64,000 nucleotides of DNA from Streptomyces violascens (lineage in GTDB: Bacteria; Actinomycetota; Actinomycetes; Streptomycetales; Streptomycetaceae), in NCBI RefSeq assembly GCF_014649955.1, contig NZ_BMUA01000005.1:1-64000 (forward strand), in the 5' to 3' direction. The notes beneath the pieces were generated by a model, which worked only from the letters and a program-made list of their open reading frames with translations, had not been told where the DNA came from and searched no databases. Positions within the stretch are counted from its first letter, which is position 1. Each line of letters starts with the position of its first letter. Of this stretch, positions 33,553 through 42,287 are shown in pieces. Made by a program: the position numbers and the translations under genes.

Positions 33553-34992
33553 ATGACGGAAGCCGAGGAATACGACGTGGTGGTGCTGGGCGCGGGACCG
33601 GTCGGCGAGAACGTCGCCGACCGGGTGCGGGCGGCCGGCCTGAGCTGTGCGGTGGTGGAGAGCGAGCTGGTCGGCGGCGAGTGCTCGTACTGGGCCTGCA
33701 TGCCCAGCAAGGCGCTGCTCCGCCCGGTCGTCGCCCGCGCGGAGGCACGCAGGGTGCCGGGATTGCGCCAGTCGGTGCAGGGCCCGCTCGACGCCCGGGC
33801 GGTCCTGGACCACCGCGACGCGTACACCTCCCACTGGAAGGACGACGGGCAGGTCGCCTGGCTCGACGGCATCGGCGCCCATCTCTACCGCGGCCACGGC
33901 CGCCTGTACGGCACCCGCAAGGTCAGCGTCACCAGCCCCGAGGGCGAGCACCACGTCCTGACCGCCCGGCACGCCGTAGCCGTGTGCACCGGCAGCCGCG
34001 CCCAGCTCCCGGACCTTGCGGGTCTGGCCGACGTGAACCCGTGGACCAGCCGCGAGGCCACCAGCGCCCAGGAGGTGCCGGGCCGGCTCGTGGTGGTCGG
34101 CGGGGGAGTGGTGGCCGCCGAGATGGCGACCGCCTGGCAGGCGCTCGGCGCACAGGTCACCATGCTGGTGCGGGGCGAGGGGCTGCTGCCGAGGATGGAG
34201 CCCTTCGCCGGTGAGCTGGTCGCCGACGCGCTGCGCGAGGCGGGCGCCGAGCTGCGCACCCACACCTCGGTCACGGACGTCGTACGCAACGTGGCGACCG
34301 GCGCGGTGACCGTGTCGGTGCGCGGCCCCGAGGGCGACGAACGCCTGGTGGCCGACGAGATCCTCTTCGCCACCGGCCGCGCGCCCCGCACCGACGACAT
34401 CGGCCTGGAGACCATCGGCCTCGACCCCGGCTCCTGGCTGCCCGTCGACGACTCCTGCCGCGTCGAGGGCAGCGACTGGCTGTACGGGGTCGGCGACGTG
34501 AACCACCGTGCGCTCCTCACCCACCAGGGCAAGTACCAGGCCAGGATCGCCGGGGCGGCCATCGCGGCCCGCGCGGCCGGGACCCCGGTCCTGGAGAGCG
34601 ACCGCTGGGGCGCCCACAACGCGACCGCCGACCACGTGGCCGTCCCCCAGGTCGTCTTCACCGACCCCGAGGCCGCCTCGGCCGGGCTCACCCTGGCCGA
34701 GGCGGAGGCCGCGGGACGCCGGGTGCGCTCGGTCGACTACGACATGAGCGGCGTCGCGGGCGCCGGCCTCTACGGCGACGGCTACACGGGCAGGGCCCGC
34801 ATGATCGTCGACGAGGACCGGGGTGTCCTGCTCGGCGTCACCTTCGTCGGTCCCGGCGTCGGCGAGCTGATCCACTCGGCGACCGTCGCCATCGCGGGCG
34901 AGGTGCCGGTGGAGCGGCTGTGGCACGCGGTCCCGTCGTACCCGACGATCAGCGAGGTGTGGCTGCGCCTTCTGGAGACGTACCGGGGCTGA
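33553..34992 (+). CDS. Pyridine nucleotide-disulfide oxidoreductase (dihydrolipoamide dehydrogenase-like)
   Basis: 479 residues: FAD motif VVVLGAGPVGENVADRV, redox disulfide GGECSYWACMPSK (Cys44-x4-Cys49), NAD(P) motif VVVGGGVVAAEMA, FAD-binding GVGDVN and a C-terminal interface with HAVPSYPTISE (catalytic His-Glu pair). The two cysteines are spaced as in lipoamide and mercuric reductases. It is divergent from thioredoxin and not next to any 2-oxoacid dehydrogenase, so the disulfide substrate is uncertain (mycothiol-type reductase or LpdA-like). ATG at 33553 was chosen; upstream in-frame ATG/GTG starts lack ribosome sites. Confidence 0.85.
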   Translation: MTEAEEYDVVVLGAGPVGENVADRVRAAGLSCAVVESELVGGECSYWACMPSKALLRPVVARAEARRVPGLRQSVQGPLDARAVLDHRDAYTSHWKDDGQVAWLDGIGAHLYRGHGRLYGTRKVSVTSPEGEHHVLTARHAVAVCTGSRAQLPDLAGLADVNPWTSREATSAQEVPGRLVVVGGGVVAAEMATAWQALGAQVTMLVRGEGLLPRMEPFAGELVADALREAGAELRTHTSVTDVVRNVATGAVTVSVRGPEGDERLVADEILFATGRAPRTDDIGLETIGLDPGSWLPVDDSCRVEGSDWLYGVGDVNHRALLTHQGKYQARIAGAAIAARAAGTPVLESDRWGAHNATADHVAVPQVVFTDPEAASAGLTLAEAEAAGRRVRSVDYDMSGVAGAGLYGDGYTGRARMIVDEDRGVLLGVTFVGPGVGELIHSATVAIAGEVPVERLWHAVPSYPTISEVWLRLLETYRG

Positions 34993-34997
34993 ATCGC

Positions 34998-36008
34998 CTA
35001 CGCGGCGAACGCGTCGACGCCGGTGAGCTCGGCCGACAGCGCCCACAGCCGGGCGGCCTGCTCGCGGTCGGTCGCGTGCGGGCGGACGCCGCTGGTGAGC
35101 GCGTCGTGGTCGAGCTCGCCGTCGGCGGCGCCGACCGCGCCCGCCGCCGCGGGTTCCGCGATGTCGCAGTCCTCGCAGTAGACGCCGCCCAGGCCCGCGA
35201 GCTGCGGGGAGGTCGCCGCCCACACCTGGGTGGCGGCGCCCTGCTCCGGGGTCTTGAAGTCGAACGACCAGTTGCCCTGCTCGTCGACCCAGCCCGCCGC
35301 GATGCGCTCCTCGGGCGAGACATGGCGCACCAGCGGGGTGTGGATCTCGCCGGGGTGCACCGAGAACGCCCGCACGCCCGCGTCCCGGCCCAGCGCGTCG
35401 AGGTGCACGGCGAACAGCACGTTGCCGGTCTTCGCCTGCCCGTACGCCTGCCACTTGTCGTAGCCGAGGGCGAAGTGCGGGTCGTCCCAGCGGATGGCGG
35501 AGAGCTGGTGGCCCCGGGACGAGACCGCCACGACCCGGGCGCCGCCGCCCGCCGTGAGCGCCGGCCACAGCCGGTTCACCAGCGCGTAGTGCCCGAGGTG
35601 GTTGGTCGCGAACTGGGACTCCCAGCCCGGCCCGACCCGGGTCTCCGGGCAGGCCATGACCCCGGCGCTGTTGATCAGGACGTCGATGGAGCGGCCGGAG
35701 GCCAGGAACCGGTCGGCGAAGGCGCGCACGCTGTCGAGGTCGGCGAGGTCCAGCGTGTCGACCTCGACGCCGGGAATCGCGGCCACGGCCGCCTCGGCGA
35801 CGTCGAGCCGCCGGGAGGGGACCACGACGCGGGCGCCCGCCCCGGCGAGCGCGCGGGTCGTCTCCAGGCCGATCCCCGAGTAGCCGCCCGTGACGACCGC
35901 GAGCTTCCCGGTGAGGTCGGTCCCGGCCAGTACGTCCGCGGTGGTGCTCCGGGCCCCGAAGCCCGACCCGATCTTGTGCTGAGGGGTGTGCTGTTCAGAG
36001 TTCGTCAT
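34998..36008 (-). CDS. SDR-family oxidoreductase
   Basis: 336 residues of classical SDR type with VVTGGYSGIGLETTRAL (cofactor), INSAGVMACPET, SSRGHQ (catalytic Ser) and YGQAKTGNVLFA (Tyr-x3-Lys). A ~20-residue N-terminal extension and C-terminal extension match retinol-dehydrogenase-like/protochlorophyllide reductase-like bacterial SDRs. The promoter region has an inverted repeat over TTGACT and a TAGGTT -10-like box 7 nt before the ATG, so the mRNA is probably leaderless. It converges with the disulfide reductase (5 bp apart). Confidence 0.87.
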   Translation of the reverse strand: MTNSEQHTPQHKIGSGFGARSTTADVLAGTDLTGKLAVVTGGYSGIGLETTRALAGAGARVVVPSRRLDVAEAAVAAIPGVEVDTLDLADLDSVRAFADRFLASGRSIDVLINSAGVMACPETRVGPGWESQFATNHLGHYALVNRLWPALTAGGGARVVAVSSRGHQLSAIRWDDPHFALGYDKWQAYGQAKTGNVLFAVHLDALGRDAGVRAFSVHPGEIHTPLVRHVSPEERIAAGWVDEQGNWSFDFKTPEQGAATQVWAATSPQLAGLGGVYCEDCDIAEPAAAGAVGAADGELDHDALTSGVRPHATDREQAARLWALSAELTGVDAFAA

Positions 36009-36022
36009 GGTGACGAACCTAG

Positions 36023-36049
36023 GAGTTGAAGTGCACTCTCAGTCAACTC
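36023..36049. promoter_or_regulatory. Operator-like inverted repeat in the SDR promoter
   Basis: GAGTTGA and TCAACTC form a perfect 7-bp repeat around a 13-bp spacer that itself contains the 8-bp palindrome AGTGCACT. On the minus strand the repeat covers TTGACT (-35-like); TAGGTT then ends 7 nt before the SDR ATG at 36008. Probably the target of a dimeric repressor not encoded next door. Confidence 0.5.
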
Positions 36050-36073
36050 GCGCTCTTTGTGGGTCGGTTGATC

Positions 36074-36799
36074 TCAGCGGCCCTCCAAGTCGCTTTCCGG
36101 TTCGGGTGTCTCCTCGGACTCGGGCGTGTTGCCTCGCGCGTCCGGGCCGGCCGCGACGGGGTGCCACACGCGCGGCCGGCGGCGCTGCACGAGAGCGGCG
36201 ATCAGGCCCGCGACGATGCCGGTGATCATGGGCTCGCCGTGCCCGTCGCCGAGCAGCAGCAGGACCGCTCCGTCGACGACGATCGCGGCGGCCAGCAGGT
36301 AGTGCCGCCTGCCGGGGCGGATGAGCAGCGCGAGCCCGGCGATGCTGGTGGCCAGCCGGAAGGTGAGCCCCGAGTTGCCGCCGCCGGGAGGCCCGTGCAC
36401 CAGGAACGTGTCGACGCTGAAGACGAGCATGAGCGCCGGGACGAACGCGAGCAGCGTGCGGGTGCCCCACACGCGCTCGGCGGCGAAGCCGATGAGAGCC
36501 AGGACGAAGAGGTTGAACGCGGTTCCGCCGACCCCGCCGTCCTGCACCATGAACGAGGTGTACACCCGCCACCACTGGCCATGGTCGATGATCAAGTCGG
36601 AGTCGCGGTGCAGAGTGTCGTAGATCTGGGGGAACGCGAACTGGAGCAGGGAGGGGATCGCCACGAGCAGCCAGAGCCCGATCGCCACCTTCGGCGGCTT
36701 GCGCAGGCTGAACGTCCGCTGCGGCAGCCCGTCCGTGACCTTCATGACCAGAACGATCATTAAGACGTACAGAGCGGGCGAAAGAAAATGGTCGGTCAT
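36074..36799 (-). CDS. Rhomboid-like intramembrane protein
   Basis: 241 residues with about six hydrophobic segments. GQWWRVYTSFMVQDGG resembles the WR motif in the rhomboid L1 loop, ERVWGTRT matches the ExxxG element, GGGNSGLTFRLA carries a GxSG-type Ser, and GDGHGEPMITGIVAGLI has the His-containing last helix. Together these fit a Ser-His intramembrane protease. The C-terminal tail is acidic and cytoplasmic. ATG at 36799. Lone gene; the substrate is unknown. Confidence 0.7.
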   Translation of the reverse strand: MTDHFLSPALYVLMIVLVMKVTDGLPQRTFSLRKPPKVAIGLWLLVAIPSLLQFAFPQIYDTLHRDSDLIIDHGQWWRVYTSFMVQDGGVGGTAFNLFVLALIGFAAERVWGTRTLLAFVPALMLVFSVDTFLVHGPPGGGNSGLTFRLATSIAGLALLIRPGRRHYLLAAAIVVDGAVLLLLGDGHGEPMITGIVAGLIAALVQRRRPRVWHPVAAGPDARGNTPESEETPEPESDLEGR

Positions 36800-36863
36800 G
36801 ACCCTTATCTACCCCGTGTCCTCCCTGTCCTGCCGACACCACGCGGTATCGGCCACGCCTCCC

Positions 36864-38081
36864 TTACGCCTCGGACACCTTCTGCGGTGCGGCACATCCG
36901 CCCTCAACCGGTCGGCGGGGCCCACGAATTCGGCCTGATCCCGCCGCGAGCACGAGCGTGACGGTGATCGACGCGGCGGCCATCACCGCCATGGCCGTCC
37001 CGGGCGACGTGCGCTGGGCGACCGTGCCCGCGAGGGCCGCGCCGATGCCCTGGAAGGTGAGCATGCCGCAGGAGTGCAGCCCGAGGGCCTGGCCGGTCAT
37101 GCCCTCCGGGACCAGCGCCACGAGCCGCTCCTGCTGGAGCAGGCTCGCCGCGTATCCGACGGAGGACAGTGTCACGGCCGCGACGGCGAGCGGCAGGGGC
37201 GGGTGCGGGGCGAGTGCCAGGTAGGGGACGGCGAGCAGCAGTAGAAGCGGCACGGGCAGTCGGCGCCGCCAACTCGGGCTCAGGAAACGGCCCATGACGG
37301 TGTCTCCGGCCAGCATGCCCACGGCCGCCGAGGCGAAGAGCAGGCCCGCGTGATCGGGCGCGTACGACACGAAGAGGGACTCGCAGCCGACGATCAGGCC
37401 GTTCGGCACCCACAGGCCGATATAGAGGCGGCGGCGTGAACCCGACCCCCACAGGCGGGGGTTGACGCGCCAGGTCTCGGCGATCGACGGGCGCCCCGAG
37501 ACCCGCGGCGGCCGGCGGGCGAGCCGCAGGCGGGCCACGGCCGCGGCGATGGAGTACAGGACCGCGCCCGCGAGCAGGGTGCCGCGCGGGGAGAGCGCGG
37601 CCACCAGGACGCCGCCGACGGCGAACCCGCAGACCTGCAGGGCGCCCGCGCTCATGTTGAGCACCGAACGGCCCAGGAGATAGCGCTCCCTCGGCAGGAT
37701 CTCGTCGAGCAGCCCGTAGCGCACCCCGCCGCCGACCGAGGCGACCAGGCCCTGGCCGAGCAGGACCGCGAAGACGGCGCCGATGGGCAGGCCCGGGGCG
37801 GCGAGCAGGGTGGTGCTCGCGGAGAAGGCCAGCGCGATCGCGGTCGTCGCGGCACGCGGCGGCAGCCGGTCGGCCGCCGACATCAGCAGGCTCGCGCCGA
37901 TCACCTGGGCGAACGAGGCGCCGAACATGCTGAGCGCGGAGAGCAGCGGCGAGGCGGTCGCCGCGTAGACGAGGGTGGCGAGCGCCAGACCGCTCACCGT
38001 CGACGCGGCGACCTGGACGGAGGAGACGAGGAAGAAGGGAGCGAACTCCGGCGTGCGCAGGAGTTCCCGGTAGGTGGGCAT
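36864..38081 (-). CDS. MFS transporter
   Basis: 405 residues with about 12 helices and MFS features, including the loop LMSAADRLPPRAATTAIALA, GGVRYGLLDEILPRERYLLGRSVLNMS and a long central cytoplasmic loop (RLARRPPRVSGRPSIAETWRV). It resembles drug-efflux-type MFS genes of actinomycetes that are paired with ArsR-type regulators. ATG at 38081. The divergent regulator is broken by a stop codon, so expression may be constitutive. Confidence 0.85.
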   Translation of the reverse strand: MPTYRELLRTPEFAPFFLVSSVQVAASTVSGLALATLVYAATASPLLSALSMFGASFAQVIGASLLMSAADRLPPRAATTAIALAFSASTTLLAAPGLPIGAVFAVLLGQGLVASVGGGVRYGLLDEILPRERYLLGRSVLNMSAGALQVCGFAVGGVLVAALSPRGTLLAGAVLYSIAAAVARLRLARRPPRVSGRPSIAETWRVNPRLWGSGSRRRLYIGLWVPNGLIVGCESLFVSYAPDHAGLLFASAAVGMLAGDTVMGRFLSPSWRRRLPVPLLLLLAVPYLALAPHPPLPLAVAAVTLSSVGYAASLLQQERLVALVPEGMTGQALGLHSCGMLTFQGIGAALAGTVAQRTSPGTAMAVMAAASITVTLVLAAGSGRIRGPRRPVEGGCAAPQKVSEA

Positions 38082-38120
38082 GGCGGGGAGTCTCCGTGGC
38101 CGCGCGGCAAGGGCATTACT

Positions 38121-38140
38121 GTTTCGCGGGGAGGCGAAAC
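38121..38140. promoter_or_regulatory. Inverted repeat overlapping the regulator ribosome site
   Basis: GTTTCGC and GCGAAAC form a perfect 7-bp inverted repeat with a 6-bp spacer, immediately before the ATG at 38142 and covering its GGGGAGG ribosome site, between the divergent MFS gene and its ArsR-type regulator. Strong candidate for the regulator's own operator. Confidence 0.6.
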
Positions 38141-38141
38141 C

Positions 38142-39116
38142 ATGGGGTGGTGGCAGGTCGGCGCGGACACGCTCGCGGGCAGCCGGTTCGTCGTCTCGCC
38201 CCTCGCCGAGACCACCGCGACGCTTTTCGCGTTGCTCGCCCCGAGCGCCCACCACCCGGTCGAGCGGGCCTGGCTCGATGCCCAACTGCCCGGGTTCCGC
38301 GCTCGGTTGGCGGCCGATCCGGTCACCGCGCAGCTCGTACGCGCCGTGCGCAGCGCCCGCTGGACCGCGGACTACCTCGTGCCCACACCGACCGGCGACG
38401 GCGAGCGGTCCTTCGAGGAGGAACTGGCGGAGATCCGTGCCACTCCCTCGGCAACCGTGCACGCCGACCTGGTCGAGACGATCGGCGGCCCGCTCCCTGC
38501 CGTGCTGCGCCGCGTCGACCTGGCGGACCGCACGGCGGACCTTCTGGAGTGGCTGTGGACGAGCGTGGTGCTCCCGGACTGACCGCGCCGCCGCCGCATC
38601 ATGGAGGCCGACATCATCGCGCGCACCGGGCAGTTGGGCCGGGGCGGCTGGGCCGCGGTGCTCGACGACATGCGGCCCGGGATGCGCTGGCTCGGCGAGA
38701 GCCGGCTCCAGATCAATGTGCACGACCGTCCGCCCCAGGACATCTCGTCCGCCCAGCTCCTGTTCCTGCCGGTCACCCCGCGCCCGTGCTGGGTCACCTG
38801 GGACGACCGCGGGCACTACGCCGTCGTGTACTCGTGCGCGGGCGCACTCGCCGAATCGGGGCGGCCGGCGGCGCCCCGGGCACTCGGCGCGCTGCTCGGG
38901 CCGGCCCGGGCGGGGGTGCTCGTACTGCTCGACACCCCGAAGAGCACGAGCCACCTGGTGGCGCTGACCGGCCAGGGCCTCGGCTCGGTGGGCCGCCACC
39001 TCAAGATCCTGCTCGACGCGGGCCTGGTGGGGCGGCGCCGCTCGGGCCGTTCGGTGCTCTACTACCGGACCCCGGCCGGGGACGTCCTGGTCGCGGCGCC
39101 GGGGGGCGGGGGATGA
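38142..39116 (+). pseudogene. ArsR-family regulator interrupted by an in-frame TGA
   Basis: The first segment (146 residues, WWQVGADTLAGSRFVVSPL to LLEWLWTSVVLPD) and the second (from EADIIARTGQLGRGGWAAVLDD to the winged HTH STSHLVALTGQGLGSVGRHLKILLDAGLVGRR-like) are in the same frame and separated only by TGA at 38580-38582 and a short Arg-rich stretch. Related regulators of ~320 residues usually have Trp at this point (PDW-PRRRR), so a single TGG to TGA change explains it. The N-terminal sensor and C-terminal ArsR HTH would no longer be one protein. Reinitiation at the ATG at 38601 could still make the DNA-binding half. Confidence 0.75.
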
Positions 39117-39180
39117 GGCCTCGCCCATCGTGAGTAATACTCTCTCCATGAATGCACATGTTACGGATGGGGAGCGCGGG

Positions 39181-39621
39181 GTGAGCGTCCGGCGGGCGAC
39201 CGTGCGCGACGCCAAGCGGCTGACCCACCTGGTGCGCACCTCCAGCGCCTACGAGGGCCCGTACGCACCGATGATCGCCGGGTACCGGGTGGGCCAGGAC
39301 TACATCGAGACCCACGAGGTGTACGTCGCCGTCGGCCCGGACGGCCGGGTGCTCGGCTTCTACGCGCTGATCCTGAACCCGCCCGAACTGGACCTGATGT
39401 TCGTCGCGGACAGCGCCCAGGGCCTCGGCGTCGGCCGCCTCCTCATGACCCACATGAAGCGCGAGGCGCGCGCAGCCGGGCTCGACAGCGTACGGATCGT
39501 CTCGCATCCGCCCGCCGAGGGGTTCTACCTCAGTGTGGGAGCGAGGCGGACCGGCACCGTGGTGGCCCATCCGCCCGCCGTGATGTGGGACCGCCCGGAG
39601 CTCGAACTGCCCACCGAATAA
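39181..39621 (+). CDS. GNAT-family N-acetyltransferase
   Basis: About 146 residues with GNAT topology: VRRATVRDAKRL, VYVAVGPDGRVLGFYAL, LDLMFVADSAQGLGVGRLLMTHM (acetyl-CoA loop, Q/R-x-x-G-x-G/A form) and EGFYLSVGARRTG. GTG at 39181 is preferred because GGGGAG sits six bases upstream; in-frame GTG 39130 or ATG 39148 would add up to 17 residues but lack a site. The substrate is unknown. Confidence 0.8.
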   Translation: MSVRRATVRDAKRLTHLVRTSSAYEGPYAPMIAGYRVGQDYIETHEVYVAVGPDGRVLGFYALILNPPELDLMFVADSAQGLGVGRLLMTHMKREARAAGLDSVRIVSHPPAEGFYLSVGARRTGTVVAHPPAVMWDRPELELPTE

Positions 39622-39634
39622 AGGAAGTCGAGGG

Positions 39635-40596
39635 CTACGTCGCGTGCGCGGTCGGCGACGCGTCCGGGGCATCGCCGTCCGGGAACGGCCGCGTCGAGGC
39701 CCGGGCGGCGAGCCGCTCCGGGTCCGAGAGGTTCAACGCGCCCAATATCGCGGCCAGTTGGGACTCCATCTCCGTACGGGACAACCGCAGCAGCCCGGCG
39801 ACGGCGGCCGGGGAGGCGCCCTCGCCGGCGAGGACGGCGATCCGCTCCTCTCGCCGGGTGAGGGCCCGGGCGGGGGCGATCGCGGCCGGCCCGGGGGCGG
39901 GCGGCGGCCCGGGAAGGCCGAGCGCGGCGGTGAGTTCGAGAGCGAGGGGAATTCCTTCCAGGCGGTCACAGAGCGTGCGCACCGTTTCCACGTTCTGTCC
40001 GTGAGCCGGAACCCGCTGCCGTTGGCCGCGGCCCGCTCGGTGAACAGCCTTACCGCATCGCCTGCTTGATCCGGGCCTGCCCTGTTGGGGCGCGGGTCCC
40101 ACGGGCAGTGGTTCCACGGCCAGGACGTGCTCGCCCGGCACCGACAGACGCCGGCGGCTCGTGGCGAGGATACGCAGCTCGGGCGCCGCGGCGAGGAGCT
40201 CGAAGGCTAGCGTCGCGACGGCCGTGATCAGGTGCTCGCAGTTGTCGAGGACCGGCAACGCCCTGTGGCCGGCCAGGAATTCGGCGAGAACGTCCAGCTC
40301 AGGACGGACCGTGTGTTCCTGCGCGCCGAACGCCGAGGCGACGGTCCTCGCGAGGAGCCGGCCGCTCCGGAGCACCGAAAGATCGACCAGCCACACCGTC
40401 GGTGAAGCGGTCGCGCACATCGGCCGCGGCCGTGAGCGCAAGCCGCGTCTTGCCCACCCCGCCGGTCCCGGTCAGCGTCACGAGCCGCCCGGCGGCCAGT
40501 GCCCGCGCGAGGGCCGCGCTCCGCCGAACGTCCGACGAAGCTCGATGTCTCGGCCGGGAGATTGCCCGTACGGCCGTGCCCGACAGCTCCGCTCAC
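39635..40596 (-). pseudogene. Decayed LuxR-family ATPase regulator with frameshifts and an internal deletion
   Basis: Parts of a LAL/AfsR-like regulator survive in three frames: a start GNLPAETSSFVGR (40596 down), the Walker A TGTGGVGKTRLAL in a second frame, then WLVDLSVLRSGRLLARTVA, LPVLDNCEHL (Walker B-like) and LRILATSRRRL in a third, with another shift near 40010-40070. After DRLEGIPLALEL the frame jumps straight to a LuxR-type C-terminus (LTRREERIAVLAGEG). A normal relative has 700-900 residues, so a large middle part is missing. Not functional. Confidence 0.75.
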
Positions 40597-40827
40597 CGGC
40601 AGACGCCCCCATCCGGACCGTATGAAACCCCATCACTTCACTCAGCGTAGTGCGAGTCGGCGGCGGCCAGAAGGTAATCCAGTCGCCTGACACCGGTCGA
40701 TATGTCGGAAAAGCAAGCTTAAGTTGTGAATCGGCATGGCAGACCGCTCACGGCTGCCGCCCGCGGAGGAGCGATACCTCCGCGCGATGGGGCCGCGAGG
40801 CCCCGAGCAGGCCGAGATGAGGGCGAC

Positions 40828-42078
40828 ATGGCGCACAGGGCGGGACGGCCGGAGGGTAGCGGTGTTCAGGGCGAGCGGAACGTAGCGGACGCGGCGGATC
40901 CCCCGGGGGCGGCAGCGGGCCGACGCGGCCGGGCGCCGCGGAGGCCCCGAAGAGCGCTGGCGCCGCATCAGCGCAAGCGGCGCAAGCTCGCCACGTGCGG
41001 CGCACTCGCGGTGGGCCTGCTGTGCGTCGGCGTCGGCTACTCGGTGGGGGAGGCGCTGACCTACCCCGGCGACGACAGCACGGAGGCCCGCCTGGCCGGC
41101 TGGGCCCGCGAGCACAAGCTGGGCGCGGTCGTCGACAGGCTGGAGAACCTGCAGTACGAACTCGATCCGCCGCGGGTCGGTGGCTCCCTGCCGAGCGAGG
41201 CGCTGGCCCGCATGAAGGCGACGGCTCCGGCCATGCCGGTCCACCATCGCGAAGTGCCGCTGCGTGCCTCGATGCCGTCGCTGGTCACCCCGGCGCTGCC
41301 GGGCGAGGGCGTGTGGCGGGTGCTGAGCACCGCGCACGGCGAACCCGTGGTGCAGGGCACCTATGTACGGCCCGACAGCGACCACACCTCCTACCAGGCG
41401 GCCATCGCCTGGATCAGCGGCACGAAGGCCCGCTTCGAACTGCACCCCGGAGTGCGCGAACCCGGCGGCAGCTTCTCTGTGCCGCCCAGCCTTCCGAAGG
41501 GGAAACGCACCGGTCTCCTCGCCACCTGGAACGGCGGCTTCAAGGTCACCGACGGCGGCTCGCGCGGTGGCTTCTACCTCGACGGCGAGACGGTGGGAGG
41601 ACTGAGGGACGGCGCGGCGGCGGAGGTCTTCTACAAGGACGGTTCGATCGGGATCGGCAAGTGGGGCCGCGACATGCGGATGACGCCCGACGTGGTCGGC
41701 GTGCGCCAGTGCCTGGAGCTCATGGTGGACAACGGCAGGGTCGTGCCGGACATCGACGTCGACGCCAAGTGGGGCGCCACCGACCAGAGCCGGATGTTCG
41801 TGCCCCGCTCGGGGGTCGGGGTGACCGCGCAGGGCGACGTCATCATGGTCGTCGGCCAGGCCCTCACCGCTCGCACGCTCGCCGAAGTCATGCAACAGGC
41901 GGGCGCGGTGCGCGCGATGCCGCTCGACATGAACCGCGCCTGGCCCTCGTTCATGAGCTACGACCCGACGGGCGACCCGGCCAACCCGAAGCCCACCAAC
42001 ATCCTCGACTTCGAGAACCCGCCGGAGCGCTACTACAACCAGGCGACCAGGGACTTCGTCGCCGTGTACGCGAAGTGA
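40828..42078 (+). CDS. Membrane-anchored phosphodiester glycosidase (NAGPA) family protein
   Basis: 416 residues. A basic N-terminus is followed by one transmembrane segment (ALAVGLLCVGVGYSVG), placing the rest outside. The extracellular part has the NAGPA/exopolysaccharide-like domain: LLATWNGGFKVTDG, GGFYLDGE, IGIGKWGRDMRMTP, CLELMVDNG and QAGAVRAMPLDMNRAW. In animals this domain uncovers mannose-6-phosphate by removing GlcNAc; in bacteria its role is unclear. ATG at 40828 has GAGGG upstream; an ATG at 40726 extends the frame by 34 residues without support. Confidence 0.8.
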   Translation: MAHRAGRPEGSGVQGERNVADAADPPGAAAGRRGRAPRRPRRALAPHQRKRRKLATCGALAVGLLCVGVGYSVGEALTYPGDDSTEARLAGWAREHKLGAVVDRLENLQYELDPPRVGGSLPSEALARMKATAPAMPVHHREVPLRASMPSLVTPALPGEGVWRVLSTAHGEPVVQGTYVRPDSDHTSYQAAIAWISGTKARFELHPGVREPGGSFSVPPSLPKGKRTGLLATWNGGFKVTDGGSRGGFYLDGETVGGLRDGAAAEVFYKDGSIGIGKWGRDMRMTPDVVGVRQCLELMVDNGRVVPDIDVDAKWGATDQSRMFVPRSGVGVTAQGDVIMVVGQALTARTLAEVMQQAGAVRAMPLDMNRAWPSFMSYDPTGDPANPKPTNILDFENPPERYYNQATRDFVAVYAK

Positions 42079-42287
42079 CGAGCCCCTATGGGCGTACGGT
42101 CGTCCGGTAGCCAGGTGGAGCCGGGCACGGGGGTGAGGGCATGGAGGCGAAGTCGCAGCAGTGCGGACCGGCATCGACCGCGCGCCCGCGCCCCGGCACG
42201 ACCCCGAGACCTCCGAGGTCGAGGACGTACGGGATGGGGTGCGCGCGACGATTCCGTGCGACCGGCCGGTCGCCGACAGGGTGTCCG

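Noticed and set aside
38580..38582. Selenocysteine or programmed readthrough at the TGA in the ArsR-type gene
   Set aside because: No selenium genes or SECIS-like hairpin are visible and relatives have Trp here; a nonsense mutation is simpler.
36864..39239. 791-residue frame extending the MFS gene upstream
   Set aside because: The extension overlaps the divergent regulator in antisense and is Arg/Ala-rich; helix 1 starts after the ATG at 38081.
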